Shown here in pieces: positions 29,984 to 38,872 of a DNA stretch of 38,960 nucleotides. The translations under genes and the position numbers were made by a program. The stretch comes from Runella sp. (GTDB lineage Bacteria > Bacteroidota > Bacteroidia > Cytophagales > Spirosomataceae), in assembly GCF_027484545.1 (NCBI RefSeq), contig NZ_JAIXST010000059.1:1-38960 (forward strand), written 5' to 3'. Position 1 is the stretch's first letter, and every line of letters begins with the position of its first letter. The notes under the pieces were generated by a model. The model was not told the DNA's origin. It saw only the letters and a program-made list of their open reading frames with translations, and did no database searches.

Positions 29984-31177
29984 TTATGTAGCCTCTTCTT
30001 TTGTCAAGATTCCGGAAGCCATCTCAATTTTCCATTTTTCACTTACCACCACCTTGTCCTCAATGTCACGGTATTCGATCTCCAAAATCTCATTCTGAAA
30101 ACTCAGCCACGCAAATCCATTGTACCCTACCCCTATTCGTCTCAATTTGATTCGTTCACGTTGGTCGTAAAAAATAATGGATTCATTATCAACGCGGGGA
30201 TTATCTATTTCTACCGGCATTCCTCCGTGGCCGATACAACGCCCCTCAATAGGCAATCCTGCCACCTCACGACGCTTATACCCCACCATTCGATGTTCAT
30301 GCCCCCATATCCATAACACAGGACGTAAAAAGTTGCCAAAGAATTGTCTCAACTGCCGGGCAGGTTTTGGATACCCCTTTCGAAACGCTGAAAAAGGGGG
30401 ATGATGGCTCAAAAAAACGATTCCGCGACGGTCTTCGGGGTTGTCTAAATGCAGTTGTTGACGCAACCAACGAACCTGTTCACGACGCAAATGACAATCG
30501 GGAGGAGAAATAATTTCGACAAAAGGTCGCTCTACGGAGGTATAACCCGTATCCAATCCTATGACCCGCCAATACTCATTTTCAAGACAGAAAAATCCCG
30601 CTTTTTGCTCACGCACATTATCACCTTCCCGTACTCCCATCGTAGGAAGTAATACTTTGAAGAAAGCATCGCCGTTGGAGTACATTTCATGGTTGCCCGA
30701 CAAAGCTAAACTTCCCAATTTACCTCTGGGCCAAGACGCCTTCGGACTGATAAAGTTGTCGTGAACTTCGGAAGGAGCGCCCACAAAATAGATATCTCCT
30801 AAATGAATGGAATAATCGGGTTTGTGAGAGGCTACCACCGCTCCTATTCGATCCGATTCGGGTGTGTCGGAAGCCCAGTCGGAGAGCAAAGCTATGTTTG
30901 TTGTAGTAGTACCAATCGGCATTTTGAAGATGCCGGTGTCATCACCTCTGGGATAAAATTGGTATTTATGGCGGCGGCCGAAACGGCTTTTGAGGTAATG
31001 ATACGCAAACCCAAATACATTAAACCACAGGAAATCAGTGAGTTTTCGAGCGGCATCAGCCGACTCTACATCTGCAGTTTGTTCAAGTTGGGCATTTTGG
31101 GTACGAAGGTGATTTTCGGCTTCGGAATGACCTACATTGACATACTCTTCTAAATCACGCTTTTGAGTTTTCGGCAT
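29984..31177 (-). CDS. Calcineurin-like metallophosphoesterase
   Basis: The 397-residue cytoplasmic protein has the metal motifs HLGDIY (D128), SGNHEMYS (N162, H163), LSHHPP and WGHEH. The first motif reads SDWAS (D100) rather than the usual D-x-H, so one canonical histidine ligand is missing, as in some purple-acid-phosphatase-like relatives. A helical N-terminal region (about 1-75) precedes the catalytic domain and a beta-rich tail follows (about 330-397). No signal peptide is seen, although WFNVFGFAYHYL (51-62) is hydrophobic. The substrate is unknown. A 7-bp-stem hairpin directly abuts the start codon. Confidence 0.88.
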   Translation of the reverse strand: MPKTQKRDLEEYVNVGHSEAENHLRTQNAQLEQTADVESADAARKLTDFLWFNVFGFAYHYLKSRFGRRHKYQFYPRGDDTGIFKMPIGTTTTNIALLSDWASDTPESDRIGAVVASHKPDYSIHLGDIYFVGAPSEVHDNFISPKASWPRGKLGSLALSGNHEMYSNGDAFFKVLLPTMGVREGDNVREQKAGFFCLENEYWRVIGLDTGYTSVERPFVEIISPPDCHLRREQVRWLRQQLHLDNPEDRRGIVFLSHHPPFSAFRKGYPKPARQLRQFFGNFLRPVLWIWGHEHRMVGYKRREVAGLPIEGRCIGHGGMPVEIDNPRVDNESIIFYDQRERIKLRRIGVGYNGFAWLSFQNEILEIEYRDIEDKVVVSEKWKIEMASGILTKEEAT

Positions 31178-31198
31178 CTGACTTTGTTTTGAAGTCAG
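31178..31198 (-). promoter_or_regulatory. Hairpin immediately upstream of the metallophosphoesterase start codon
   Basis: On the minus strand CTGACTT-CAAAACA-AAGTCAG ends exactly at the ATG. It has a 7-bp stem and a 7-base loop. It would cover the region where a ribosome binding site normally lies. Confidence 0.4.
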
Positions 31199-31223
31199 CT
31201 AATTAACTAAAAAAATACCGAAA

Positions 31224-33245
31224 TTACATTTTCAAAATTGTAAACTCTACCCGACGATTTTTTTTGCGGGTTTCTTCAATTTCATTGCTGGCAATCGGTT
31301 TGGTAGAGCCCCAACCTTTGATTTGAAGGCGGTTTTCGGAAATACCTCTACTCACTAAATATTTTTTCACTTCTTTTACCCGGTTTTCAGACAGTTCCAT
31401 GTTAAGATTGAAATCCCCCTGATTGTCCGTGTGGCCTTCAATGAGGACTTCCATTGTGGCGTATTTGAGCATCATGTCAGCGATTCGGTCCATATCGGGC
31501 AAGGATTGCGACAACAACTCAAACTTACTTTGGTCAAACATCACGTTGTTGGACGTGATTTTCTTGCCCTCTTTGATGGGAACGAGCAGAATATTGCGTT
31601 TTATGTCTCGAAAACGCTTGTCTTTGGATAAATCCACGATTTCGTCCAGCGGAAAAAAGCCATCCTTGATCGCACTCAAACGATATGATTCCTGCACGGG
31701 CAAAATGATTTTATATTCCCCCGTTTCGGGATCGTATTCCACTTTAGAAACGTTGGAATTGTCTTTCAACAAATTCGTCACAATTTCAGTAGTTACGGGT
31801 TTTTTGGTGTCAGCGTCCAACACACTGCCCGAAATAATCGCAACCGGCTCCGGTTTGATGGCTGAATACACCTTAAAACGGAAAATATCTTCGCCGCCCA
31901 ATGAATTTTGCATCGAGCTCATGTAAGCGTACTCGCCCGAAGCGGGAATACTCAAGAAGCCATCCCACTGAGGCGTATTCACGGCAGAACCCAAATTTTC
32001 GGGCTGACTCCACTTCGTCCATGACTCGTCCAAACGACGTGTCACAAAAATATCTCCACCGCCATAGCCCGCGTGGCCGTACGAAGTAAAATAAAGCGTT
32101 TTGTTATCGGTCGCAATAAAAGGAGCACTTTCTACATCAGCTGTATTGAGGATAGCCCCCATGTTTTGAGGCTTACTCCAAGAACCATCGTTTTTCAGGA
32201 AACTAACATACAAATCGCGGTCGCCGTTGGTATCCTGACGTTTGACCGACATTACCAACACATTTCCCTTGGGAGAGATCGCAAATTCCGTGTTATTCCG
32301 TTTATCAAGGTTATAAATATCTTCAATTTTACATTCAACGGGGTTATTCCAACCTGTTTTGTTACGGGTCGCTTTAGAGAGGCCAAACGTCATCGTTCCG
32401 TCGGGACGGTATACATTCATCAGGTACAGCGTTTTTCCGTCGGGTGAAATACTCACGATGGCATTATTGTCGGCGTTATTAATCGGAGTTCCCATGTTCT
32501 GCGCTCCGCTCCACCCCTCTCCCTGACGGGTCGCATACCAAACATCCTGATTTTCAGCACCACCGATGTTTTGCTCGTATTTTCCCCGGGTAAAATAAAT
32601 GGTTTTTCCATCGGGCGAAATGACAGGGGCTACTTCCTGCGCCTTTGTATTGACATTTGCCCCAAGATTTTCCTTTAAGACTTCTTTGGGGGCATCTTTA
32701 TAGACTCTGATTTTGAGGTCAAACGGTTTGGTAGAAGAGTTTAATCCAATAGCATCAATTTGGTTATAACCCTGCACGCGGGCCGGATTGAGAACTACCT
32801 TCACCGAGCTGATTACCATAGTTGAATCCGGCACATTCAATGATAGTACCCGACCGACATCAGAAACGACTGGTATCCCGTTTTCCAACACGGGCACTTC
32901 CTTACCCGCTGCATCGTACGCAAATACGTGTGTGATACAGCCTTGGTTAAAGTTTTCAACAATAAGAATTTGGCGCGCTTTTTGTGGGTTTTCAAAACCG
33001 ACCCGAATCCATTCTTCAACGTTGGAATCTGCATTGTAAGGCGACCATGCACAGGAACTCACGCCAAACGGAGGAATGGTATTGGGATGGCCTAAAGCTT
33101 GTATGGCACGAAACTCTTTGCCGTATTCTTCTTTACGAAATTCGGAAGAAAAACCCACTAATTTACTGGCCCACTGTACTTCTTGGGCATGACTCGCGCA
33201 GACCGATACTAAAATATACCAAAACCAACCGGTACGTTTGGTCAT
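31224..33245 (-). CDS. PD40 / OmpA-like peptidoglycan-associated outer-membrane protein
   Basis: ATG 33245 gives a signal peptide (GWFWYILVSVCASHAQ). The 673-residue protein has an N-terminal jelly-roll-like region (about 20-185), then WD40-like PD40 propeller repeats (PVISPDGKTIYFTRG, IVSISPDGKTLYLMNV and FAISPKGNVLVMSV, about 200-470). A carboxypeptidase-regulatory-like strand module (ISGSVLDADTKKPVTTEI) follows. The last 115 residues are an OmpA C-terminal domain (LIEGHTDNQGDFNLNMELSE, SENRVKEVKKYLVSRGI) that binds peptidoglycan. Such proteins tether the outer membrane or take part in surface complexes. The length and all modules are intact. Confidence 0.92.
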   Translation of the reverse strand: MTKRTGWFWYILVSVCASHAQEVQWASKLVGFSSEFRKEEYGKEFRAIQALGHPNTIPPFGVSSCAWSPYNADSNVEEWIRVGFENPQKARQILIVENFNQGCITHVFAYDAAGKEVPVLENGIPVVSDVGRVLSLNVPDSTMVISSVKVVLNPARVQGYNQIDAIGLNSSTKPFDLKIRVYKDAPKEVLKENLGANVNTKAQEVAPVISPDGKTIYFTRGKYEQNIGGAENQDVWYATRQGEGWSGAQNMGTPINNADNNAIVSISPDGKTLYLMNVYRPDGTMTFGLSKATRNKTGWNNPVECKIEDIYNLDKRNNTEFAISPKGNVLVMSVKRQDTNGDRDLYVSFLKNDGSWSKPQNMGAILNTADVESAPFIATDNKTLYFTSYGHAGYGGGDIFVTRRLDESWTKWSQPENLGSAVNTPQWDGFLSIPASGEYAYMSSMQNSLGGEDIFRFKVYSAIKPEPVAIISGSVLDADTKKPVTTEIVTNLLKDNSNVSKVEYDPETGEYKIILPVQESYRLSAIKDGFFPLDEIVDLSKDKRFRDIKRNILLVPIKEGKKITSNNVMFDQSKFELLSQSLPDMDRIADMMLKYATMEVLIEGHTDNQGDFNLNMELSENRVKEVKKYLVSRGISENRLQIKGWGSTKPIASNEIEETRKKNRRVEFTILKM

Positions 33246-33394
33246 TAGGAGTGAGGGGTAAAGATTAGGATATACTTTTATTCCCGTAAAAATAAGCAAA
33301 AATCATTCCAGAAGAAGCTATTCATTTGTTATTTGTTCTGCGGTATTTGATTTCTGCAAATCTGTCACCGAATTGTGTAATAACAGTCGACGCC

Positions 33395-34762
33395 TTATTT
33401 TCTTCCCACATTTCCAACCAACAACAACCAATCTTCATTGAGTGTAGGAGGTGTAAGTTCACGAACGCCCTTCGGTTTAAAATACCCTCCTATCCAGCGC
33501 TTATTCGTGCGAGGACTAATCCACAGAGCCCTGATGTTACTTCCTTTTATTTTTTCAACGTTAATCTTAACCGTGCGACTGGTTGGCAAATAAATAGCTG
33601 CCATCCGATAGTTTGGCAATACCGATACGGAGCCATAATCATTGCTTCCATAAGCGCCCCGGCCTTCCACTAAAATTTCATTGGAAGCGTCAGGGCGGAA
33701 CAAATACCAGGGAAGACCACTGAAAATTTTGTAAAATAACGATACCTGAGCTACTCCTGGCAGCAATAATTTTTCCTGCCAATTAGTACCAAATGCCCAA
33801 ATTGAACTTCCATAGCAATGACCACCTCCCCCGTTGAGTATCGTCCAATACGCTTGCCGGCGTATCATTTGGTCATTTCCTACATTCTCATCTTCGTATT
33901 GAGCTTCTCCCAGAATAAAAACTTTGCGCGGTATTTTTTGAGATTCAGCCATGGCAACTTCATACACTTGCGGCATTTCAGGTGTCCAAACACCCTGTTT
34001 TCCACGAAAATATGTATACACCATACTAAAATCCAACCAAGGTTCACTTCCAAATACATCCGTACTTGAATGTGAACTTGCTGCGTGATAGGTAATTAAA
34101 TGATGCGGGGCCGCCGATTTCAGCCCTTCGGCCATTGCTTTTTGTACGTGTTCTTCCCGAAGCGGGTCACGATCGCCGCCCATAATCCAAACAACATTCG
34201 AATATTTTTTGAAACGATTCCCCAAATAAGAACCATAAACACGGCATTTCTCAACTCCATTTTTGTATTGCACATCATACCAATTGCCACGACAGCAACC
34301 CAGCCAAGCGGGTACCAGCGCCACTACCATTTGCATCCTTGCCGCTTGTTTGATTACTTCTTCTACGTATTGAAAATATTTGTCATTAGGGGCAGAAAAG
34401 TCTTCTTTTGGATAAAAAGGAGCTTCACCATACGCATTGGTTTGATTTGGTTCCGGAGGCAATAATTGCAGAAATACAGTATTAAAATGTTGGGCATTGC
34501 GATTGGCAAGATAAACCTTAGCGTCTTCTATTCTTAGCTTTTGCAGTAATGTCCACCCCGCATCTGCATTCAGTAAAAAGGGACGATTGTAATAATCTGT
34601 CAGATAGCGGCCATTCTTACTGACTTTTAACGGAAAAATTCCTTGGTGAATGGTAACAACAGCGGTAGGTTTCTTTTTCGGAGTCGATTTCCTTCTTTTT
34701 TGAGCAAACAGGGAGGTAATTGCCAGCAATAACAATAAAAATATGCGTAGTAATCGGGGCAT
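33395..34762 (-). CDS. Exported DUF4038 glycoside-hydrolase-like protein (apiosidase/GH140-like)
   Basis: ATG 34762 gives a strong signal peptide (LLRIFLLLLLAITSLFAQ); a TTG at 34795 is the alternative. The 455-residue protein then has a basic linker (KRRKSTPKKKPT) and the DUF4038 core: NGRYLTDYYNRPFLLNADAG, FNTVFLQLLPPEPNQTNAYG, NVVWIMGGDRDP and RKVFILGEAQYEDEN. Its C-terminal beta domain (about 385-450) looks like the putative collagen-binding domain that follows DUF4038. Characterised relatives (GH140) cleave apiose from pectin side chains. Aspartate and glutamate in MGGDRDP and GEAQYE are plausible catalytic residues. The substrate is unproven. Confidence 0.85.
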   Translation of the reverse strand: MPRLLRIFLLLLLAITSLFAQKRRKSTPKKKPTAVVTIHQGIFPLKVSKNGRYLTDYYNRPFLLNADAGWTLLQKLRIEDAKVYLANRNAQHFNTVFLQLLPPEPNQTNAYGEAPFYPKEDFSAPNDKYFQYVEEVIKQAARMQMVVALVPAWLGCCRGNWYDVQYKNGVEKCRVYGSYLGNRFKKYSNVVWIMGGDRDPLREEHVQKAMAEGLKSAAPHHLITYHAASSHSSTDVFGSEPWLDFSMVYTYFRGKQGVWTPEMPQVYEVAMAESQKIPRKVFILGEAQYEDENVGNDQMIRRQAYWTILNGGGGHCYGSSIWAFGTNWQEKLLLPGVAQVSLFYKIFSGLPWYLFRPDASNEILVEGRGAYGSNDYGSVSVLPNYRMAAIYLPTSRTVKINVEKIKGSNIRALWISPRTNKRWIGGYFKPKGVRELTPPTLNEDWLLLVGNVGRK

Positions 34763-34803
34763 AAGCAAGGGTTCAAAGGGGTTAGGAAGAAGCAAAACTA
34801 ATA

Positions 34804-34838
34804 AAAAAGCCGCTGTTTGTACAAATCAGCGGCTTTTT
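34804..34838. terminator. Terminator-like hairpin between divergent genes
   Basis: AAAAAGCCGCTG (34804-34815) pairs perfectly with CAGCGGCTTTTT (34827-34838). A and T runs on both sides make it look bidirectional. It lies 42 bases upstream of the DUF4038 start and about 84 bases upstream of the divergent TIM-barrel gene, an unusual place for a terminator. Confidence 0.7.
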
Positions 34839-34921
34839 GACCTATTTTCCAACTTTCTACCCAAGAAAAAATACTATTTTTACCTGCTTTTATCTATTTA
34901 TGACCTTCTAAATCTTCCTTC

Positions 34922-35911
34922 ATGAAAGTCAATCGAAGAGAATTTTTGCGAAACACAGGCTTAGCAGCCGCTACTCCTTTATTGCTTAGTGAGTTAGTTG
35001 CCTGTACTTCTTCCTCTAAATCCGACGAAAACAAAGCAGATTTTACCGCGACGGCTGCGACCGTCGTTGCGCCATCCATCAACGAATTTGGAATTCAACT
35101 CTGGACTGTCAAAGAGGACGTAGCCAAAGATACCAAAGGGACGTTGAAAACTTTGTCAGATTATGGTTACAAATTCATTGAAAGTTTCAGCCACGAAGGC
35201 CCCGAAATTTTCTGCGGCATGAAACCTAAAGAGTTCAAAGCGTATTTAGAGTCCATTGGGCTTACTATTTACAGTAGCCACTGCGACCCCATTTACACCT
35301 TTGATTTGAAACGCGAAGACGAATTCAAAAAGTTAGTAGACGATGCCGCAAGCATCAGCATGACGCACCTTTTCAATCCTTACATGGGTGATAAAATCAA
35401 AACTTTGGATGATGTAAAAAAAGCAACCGAAGGACTGAATCGTTGCGGAGAAATCTGCAAAAAAGCAGGCTTAAAATACGGTTATCACAATCACCACTAT
35501 GCATTTCAAAAGATAGATGGGAAATATCCCGAAGACATTTTTCTAACGGAAAGCAATCCTGATTTGGTGGATTTTGAAATGGACATTTACTGGTTGACAG
35601 CCACGGGTCAAGACCCCATTGCACGGCTCAAAAAATACCCCAATCGATTCCGATACTGTCATGTGAAAGACATTTATCCCGAAGCAAAAGTAAAAGAGAT
35701 AACGGCAACCGAGAAAATAAACCCGCAGTTTCCTTACAATGCTTCGTGCAATCTGGGAACGGGTCGGATTGATTTTGCTAAAATACTGAAGGTAGCCGCC
35801 GACAACGGTGCACAGCATTTTGTGGTAGAACAGGGACGTTTTGATGCAGGGCCACCCATACAAGCTGCCAAAGCGGATGCCGACTACATGAAAAAATTGG
35901 CTTTTGCTTAA
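34922..35911 (+). CDS. Exported sugar phosphate isomerase/epimerase-like TIM-barrel protein
   Basis: The 329-residue protein has a twin-arginine motif (NRREFLRNTG) combined with a lipobox (LLSELVAC, C28), so it should be an exported lipoprotein. The rest is a xylose-isomerase-like AP-endonuclease-2 TIM barrel: FGIQLWTVKEDVAKD, LTIYSSHCDPIYTF, LKYGYHNHHYAF, DFEMDIYWLTATGQDP, YCHVKDIYP and HFVVEQGRF. The metal-ligand histidines, aspartate and glutamates look intact. Related exported proteins act on keto-sugars or inositol-like compounds, but the substrate is unknown. It is convergent with a second member of the same superfamily, only 10 bases away. Confidence 0.9.
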   Translation: MKVNRREFLRNTGLAAATPLLLSELVACTSSSKSDENKADFTATAATVVAPSINEFGIQLWTVKEDVAKDTKGTLKTLSDYGYKFIESFSHEGPEIFCGMKPKEFKAYLESIGLTIYSSHCDPIYTFDLKREDEFKKLVDDAASISMTHLFNPYMGDKIKTLDDVKKATEGLNRCGEICKKAGLKYGYHNHHYAFQKIDGKYPEDIFLTESNPDLVDFEMDIYWLTATGQDPIARLKKYPNRFRYCHVKDIYPEAKVKEITATEKINPQFPYNASCNLGTGRIDFAKILKVAADNGAQHFVVEQGRFDAGPPIQAAKADADYMKKLAFA

Positions 35912-35921
35912 CGAAGTTTCA

Positions 35922-36812
35922 TTACATCAAGGCTTTTCTTACTTCCTCAATAAATCGGGGGACTTTTTCTTTGGGGTCGCCTTTGCCGAGCGTTTCAACG
36001 GGGACGTAACCTCGGTATCCTGATTCTTTGATGAGTTTGAAAAGCCTTACCAAATCCGTTTTCACTTCTTTTCCGTCCACAAAAATATTTTCCTTCACCT
36101 GCCAATTAACCGCGTACGGAATCGTGCGGGCAATCTGTTCATAAGGGTCTCCGCTGCGATAACTTCCTGTATCCAAAATCAGTCCAAACCACTCCCTGTT
36201 CACCATTTTGATGATTTTGATGGCCTCATCAGCGGTTTTTATAAAATCATTATGGTTCTGAATCGCCACGATGACTCCATGTTTTTGGCCATATTCTACG
36301 CATTCTTGAATGTCTTTGACCATCCAAGCCGCAATTTGGTCCCACGAAAACTCTTTGGGAATTAGCACGCCCGCAAAAATTCTGATGACGGGTGCCCCCA
36401 ATTTTGAAGCACATTCAATCCAGTTCTTAATCAATTGAACATCTTCTTTTCGTTTGTTAGCATCTGGGTTGGTGAAATCGTTGCGAACTCCCGTTCCGCT
36501 GATAGAAACGCCCAACAAATGCGCCTTCCGCTTGATGTGGTAGATGTATTCGTCGGAAGGAACTTGCGGATAGCCTGGAAAATAATAACCGGTCAAATCC
36601 ACTCCGTCAAAATTTTGAGCCGCACAAAAATCCAGCAAATCGTCCAAATTCATGGTTTTTGCCATCAATGGATCATTGAAAGAATAAGCATTCAGGCTGG
36701 TTTTCAGCTTAGTGTGTTTTGATTTATCTTCTTGGTTGATGGCTCCCACGGAGAAAAGAGCCGGAGTTATCAGTAACGATTTGACAAAATTCCTTCTTGC
36801 GGTAGTTTTCAT
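35922..36812 (-). CDS. Exported sugar phosphate isomerase/epimerase-like TIM-barrel protein
   Basis: The 296-residue protein has a twin-arginine signal (TARRNFVKSLLITPALF). Its TIM barrel shows LKTSLNAYSFNDPLM, FDGVDLTGYYFPGYP, VIRIFAGVLIPKEFSW, VIVAIQNHNDFI, FGLILDTGSYRSGDPY, VNWQVKENIF and RGYVPVETLG. These positions fit metal-dependent isomerases or epimerases of the AP2Ec family. It is only distantly like its convergent neighbour, so the pair probably did not arise by recent duplication. The gene ends without a clear terminator; the 10-base gap means that the transcripts overlap. Confidence 0.9.
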   Translation of the reverse strand: MKTTARRNFVKSLLITPALFSVGAINQEDKSKHTKLKTSLNAYSFNDPLMAKTMNLDDLLDFCAAQNFDGVDLTGYYFPGYPQVPSDEYIYHIKRKAHLLGVSISGTGVRNDFTNPDANKRKEDVQLIKNWIECASKLGAPVIRIFAGVLIPKEFSWDQIAAWMVKDIQECVEYGQKHGVIVAIQNHNDFIKTADEAIKIIKMVNREWFGLILDTGSYRSGDPYEQIARTIPYAVNWQVKENIFVDGKEVKTDLVRLFKLIKESGYRGYVPVETLGKGDPKEKVPRFIEEVRKALM

Positions 36813-36878
36813 GATGATAAGAGTTTTTTTGAATGGATTATTCTCAAAAAACCTAATCAGCTAAATACTACTGTTGTT

Positions 36879-38069
36879 TTACATTTCAAACAACAAATTC
36901 ACGTCCGTTTGCAGGAAATCTTGCCATGGAATGCCGCTATTGCCGACCAATAGCACTTTGTCGTGGCGGACTTTTTTCTCAAAGGCTTGTACGCCTTTGG
37001 CGCTTTGACTTCTACCGCTTTTTACTTCCAGACCGATTACTTTATTGAATTTTTTCAACACAAAATCCACTTCGTCGTTGCCTTCTCGCCAGTAAAACAC
37101 CTCCGTGCGTTGGAGGCGTTGCGCCCTGATTAAATGTACGCCAATGGCTGTTTCGACGTATCTTCCCCACACATCGGGCTGTCGCAGGACTTCTTCAAAA
37201 CGATTCGACTGATACACCGACGCAAAAGCTGAGTTTTGGACTTGCCATTTAGGAATGGACATCCGCTGACGGGCCACGTCGGGGGCGTATTTTTCGAGGC
37301 CGACCAACAAGCCTGCTGAGTCTAACAATTCGAGGTAATGCGACAGCGTGGTGGTGTTGCCCACGTCTTGGAGTTGCCCCAAGAGCTTGGTCATGGACAA
37401 AATTTGCCCCGAATACCCGCAACCCAACTCAAACAATTGGCGCAGCAGCGAGGGTTTGTCCACCCGACTCATCATCAAAATATCTTTGGAAAGCGTGGTT
37501 TCTATCAAGCTGTGCAGCACGTACTCTCGCCAGCGTTCTTCGTCCTGAATCAGCGAAGCAGCCCCGGGATAGCCCCCAAAATAGATAAATTGCTCCACCG
37601 ACACATCAAAAGCCGCCTGCATTTCGGCAAAAGACCAGTGCGTGAGTTGTATCACCTCAAAGCGCCCCGCCAACGATTCACTCAGACCACGTTGCAAGAG
37701 TAAGCGTGCCGAACCCAACAAAATCACTTTGATGTTGCGCCCGTTGAGGCTGTCGGCATCCCATTCTTTTTTGATGACCTCCGCCCAGTTATCTATTTTC
37801 TGGATTTCGTCAATAATTAACACGCATTCCGCTACACCTGAGTTGAGCAATTGAAAGCGAGCCGTTTGCCATTGTTGACTTATCCAAACGCTATTGGCCG
37901 AGGGCACAGCATCGGCAGCCACAAACACCACGGGTACGGTAAGCGTACTGACCAACTGCCGCACCAAGGTAGTTTTGCCCACTTGCCGAGGCCCCATAAT
38001 CACCTGCATAAACTGCCGTGGGGCGGCCATTCTTTTTTGCAGAATAGATAGCTCTGATTTGACAAACAT
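36879..38069 (-). CDS. AAA ATPase with DUF4143 nuclease-like domain
   Basis: The 396-residue protein has Walker A GPRQVGKT (26-33), Walker B VLIIDE (83-88), the sensor-like LLGSARLLL and the FYFGGYPGA-like region seen here as IYFGGYPGAA. The C-terminal DUF4143 part (about 205-370) includes EVDFVLKKFNKVIGLEVKSG, which has the spacing of a PD-(D/E)xK nuclease core. Many such proteins occur singly in Bacteroidota; proposed roles include mobile-element or toxin-like functions, but none is established. Short repeats that look like an operator precede the gene, which suggests autoregulation. The more even codon use and isolation hint at horizontal gain. Confidence 0.9.
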   Translation of the reverse strand: MFVKSELSILQKRMAAPRQFMQVIMGPRQVGKTTLVRQLVSTLTVPVVFVAADAVPSANSVWISQQWQTARFQLLNSGVAECVLIIDEIQKIDNWAEVIKKEWDADSLNGRNIKVILLGSARLLLQRGLSESLAGRFEVIQLTHWSFAEMQAAFDVSVEQFIYFGGYPGAASLIQDEERWREYVLHSLIETTLSKDILMMSRVDKPSLLRQLFELGCGYSGQILSMTKLLGQLQDVGNTTTLSHYLELLDSAGLLVGLEKYAPDVARQRMSIPKWQVQNSAFASVYQSNRFEEVLRQPDVWGRYVETAIGVHLIRAQRLQRTEVFYWREGNDEVDFVLKKFNKVIGLEVKSGRSQSAKGVQAFEKKVRHDKVLLVGNSGIPWQDFLQTDVNLLFEM

Positions 38070-38072
38070 AGG

Positions 38073-38120
38073 TTTTACTCAATAGATTGAGTAAAATTAC
38101 TAAATATATTGAGTAAAATT
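38073..38120. promoter_or_regulatory. Repeated ATTGAGTAAAATT sites upstream of the ATPase
   Basis: TTTTACTCAAT (38073-38083) and ATTGAGTAAAA (38086-38096) form a perfect palindrome with a 2-base centre. ATTGAGTAAAATT recurs at 38108-38120, exactly 22 bases from its first copy (38086-38098). The set begins 4 bases before the ATPase start codon and is a good operator candidate. Confidence 0.5.
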
Positions 38121-38308
38121 AAAATTAAGGCAAAAAAGAGTTTGGACAGGCGTAATTAGTAGTAGATTGGGAAGGATCAATGAATGAAGTTAGCTTGACC
38201 TTATCGTGTTGGAAACACGCAATTTATTGTGAACCTCAGCCTCTTTTTAGATGAGCTATAAGTGGCTTATGGAAACACGAGGCCACGGTGATTCTTATAG
38301 ACCACGGT

Positions 38309-38872
38309 TTAGGGATTGTATTCAGCCATCAAACCTATTAATTCATCATTTGCAACTGGAACATAAGAATCTTTACCACCTGTACTTTTGGTACCATCAA
38401 AATTACCTTTATCTAGATATTTTGTTTTACCATCAGCTATCATAGTAGCAACTTCATTATTATAAAATATCACTTTTTCAATTTCACTCGCGCCATTTTG
38501 CCTTGCCTCTCTGTCACCTTGAAATTTACTTTTTGCCCTTTCTATTTCAACACCCAAACCGCCATCATGGTCAAATAAAAAATAATTAGGGTTGTTTCTA
38601 TTTTCTCTTTGTATTTGCTTAATCTCATCTTCTTCATTTCCTGTCAACCCACCACCACTTAAAATTCTTTCAAAATGCTCTTTAAACATTCTCTTTGCAT
38701 CTGGCGCCTTTTTAAGATTTTCTGCTAACGTTGCATATAATTCAACGATATCTTTTCTAACCTCAACGGAATCTAATTCAGTATCAAAAGTATTTTCTAA
38801 AGCCTTGTAAATTTTTTCACAATTGCCATCACAATCTTTGAATGGGTGTACGAATGTATGCAGGATTGCTTC
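38309..38872 (-). pseudogene. Unrecognised gene lacking its start
   Basis: The minus-strand frame is open and clearly coding-like from 38872 to its stop at 38309, about 187 codons. Phrases include HTFVHPFKDCDGNCEKIY, VRKDIVELYATLAENLKK, KEHFERILSGGG, FLFDHDGGLGVEIERAKSKF and YVPVANDELIGLMAEYNP. The first ATG is at 38689, which would give only 126 residues and leave well-formed upstream sequence untranslated. A TAG lies just upstream at 38873-38875. Charged helices dominate and there is no signal. I recognise no family; it could be the C-terminal part of a larger, possibly polymorphic protein cut by rearrangement. Confidence 0.55.

Noticed and set aside
38205-38280. GGAAACACG occurs twice and could suggest a repeat array
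   Set aside because: Only two short copies with unlike flanks; there is no regular spacing and no third copy, so it is not a CRISPR array.
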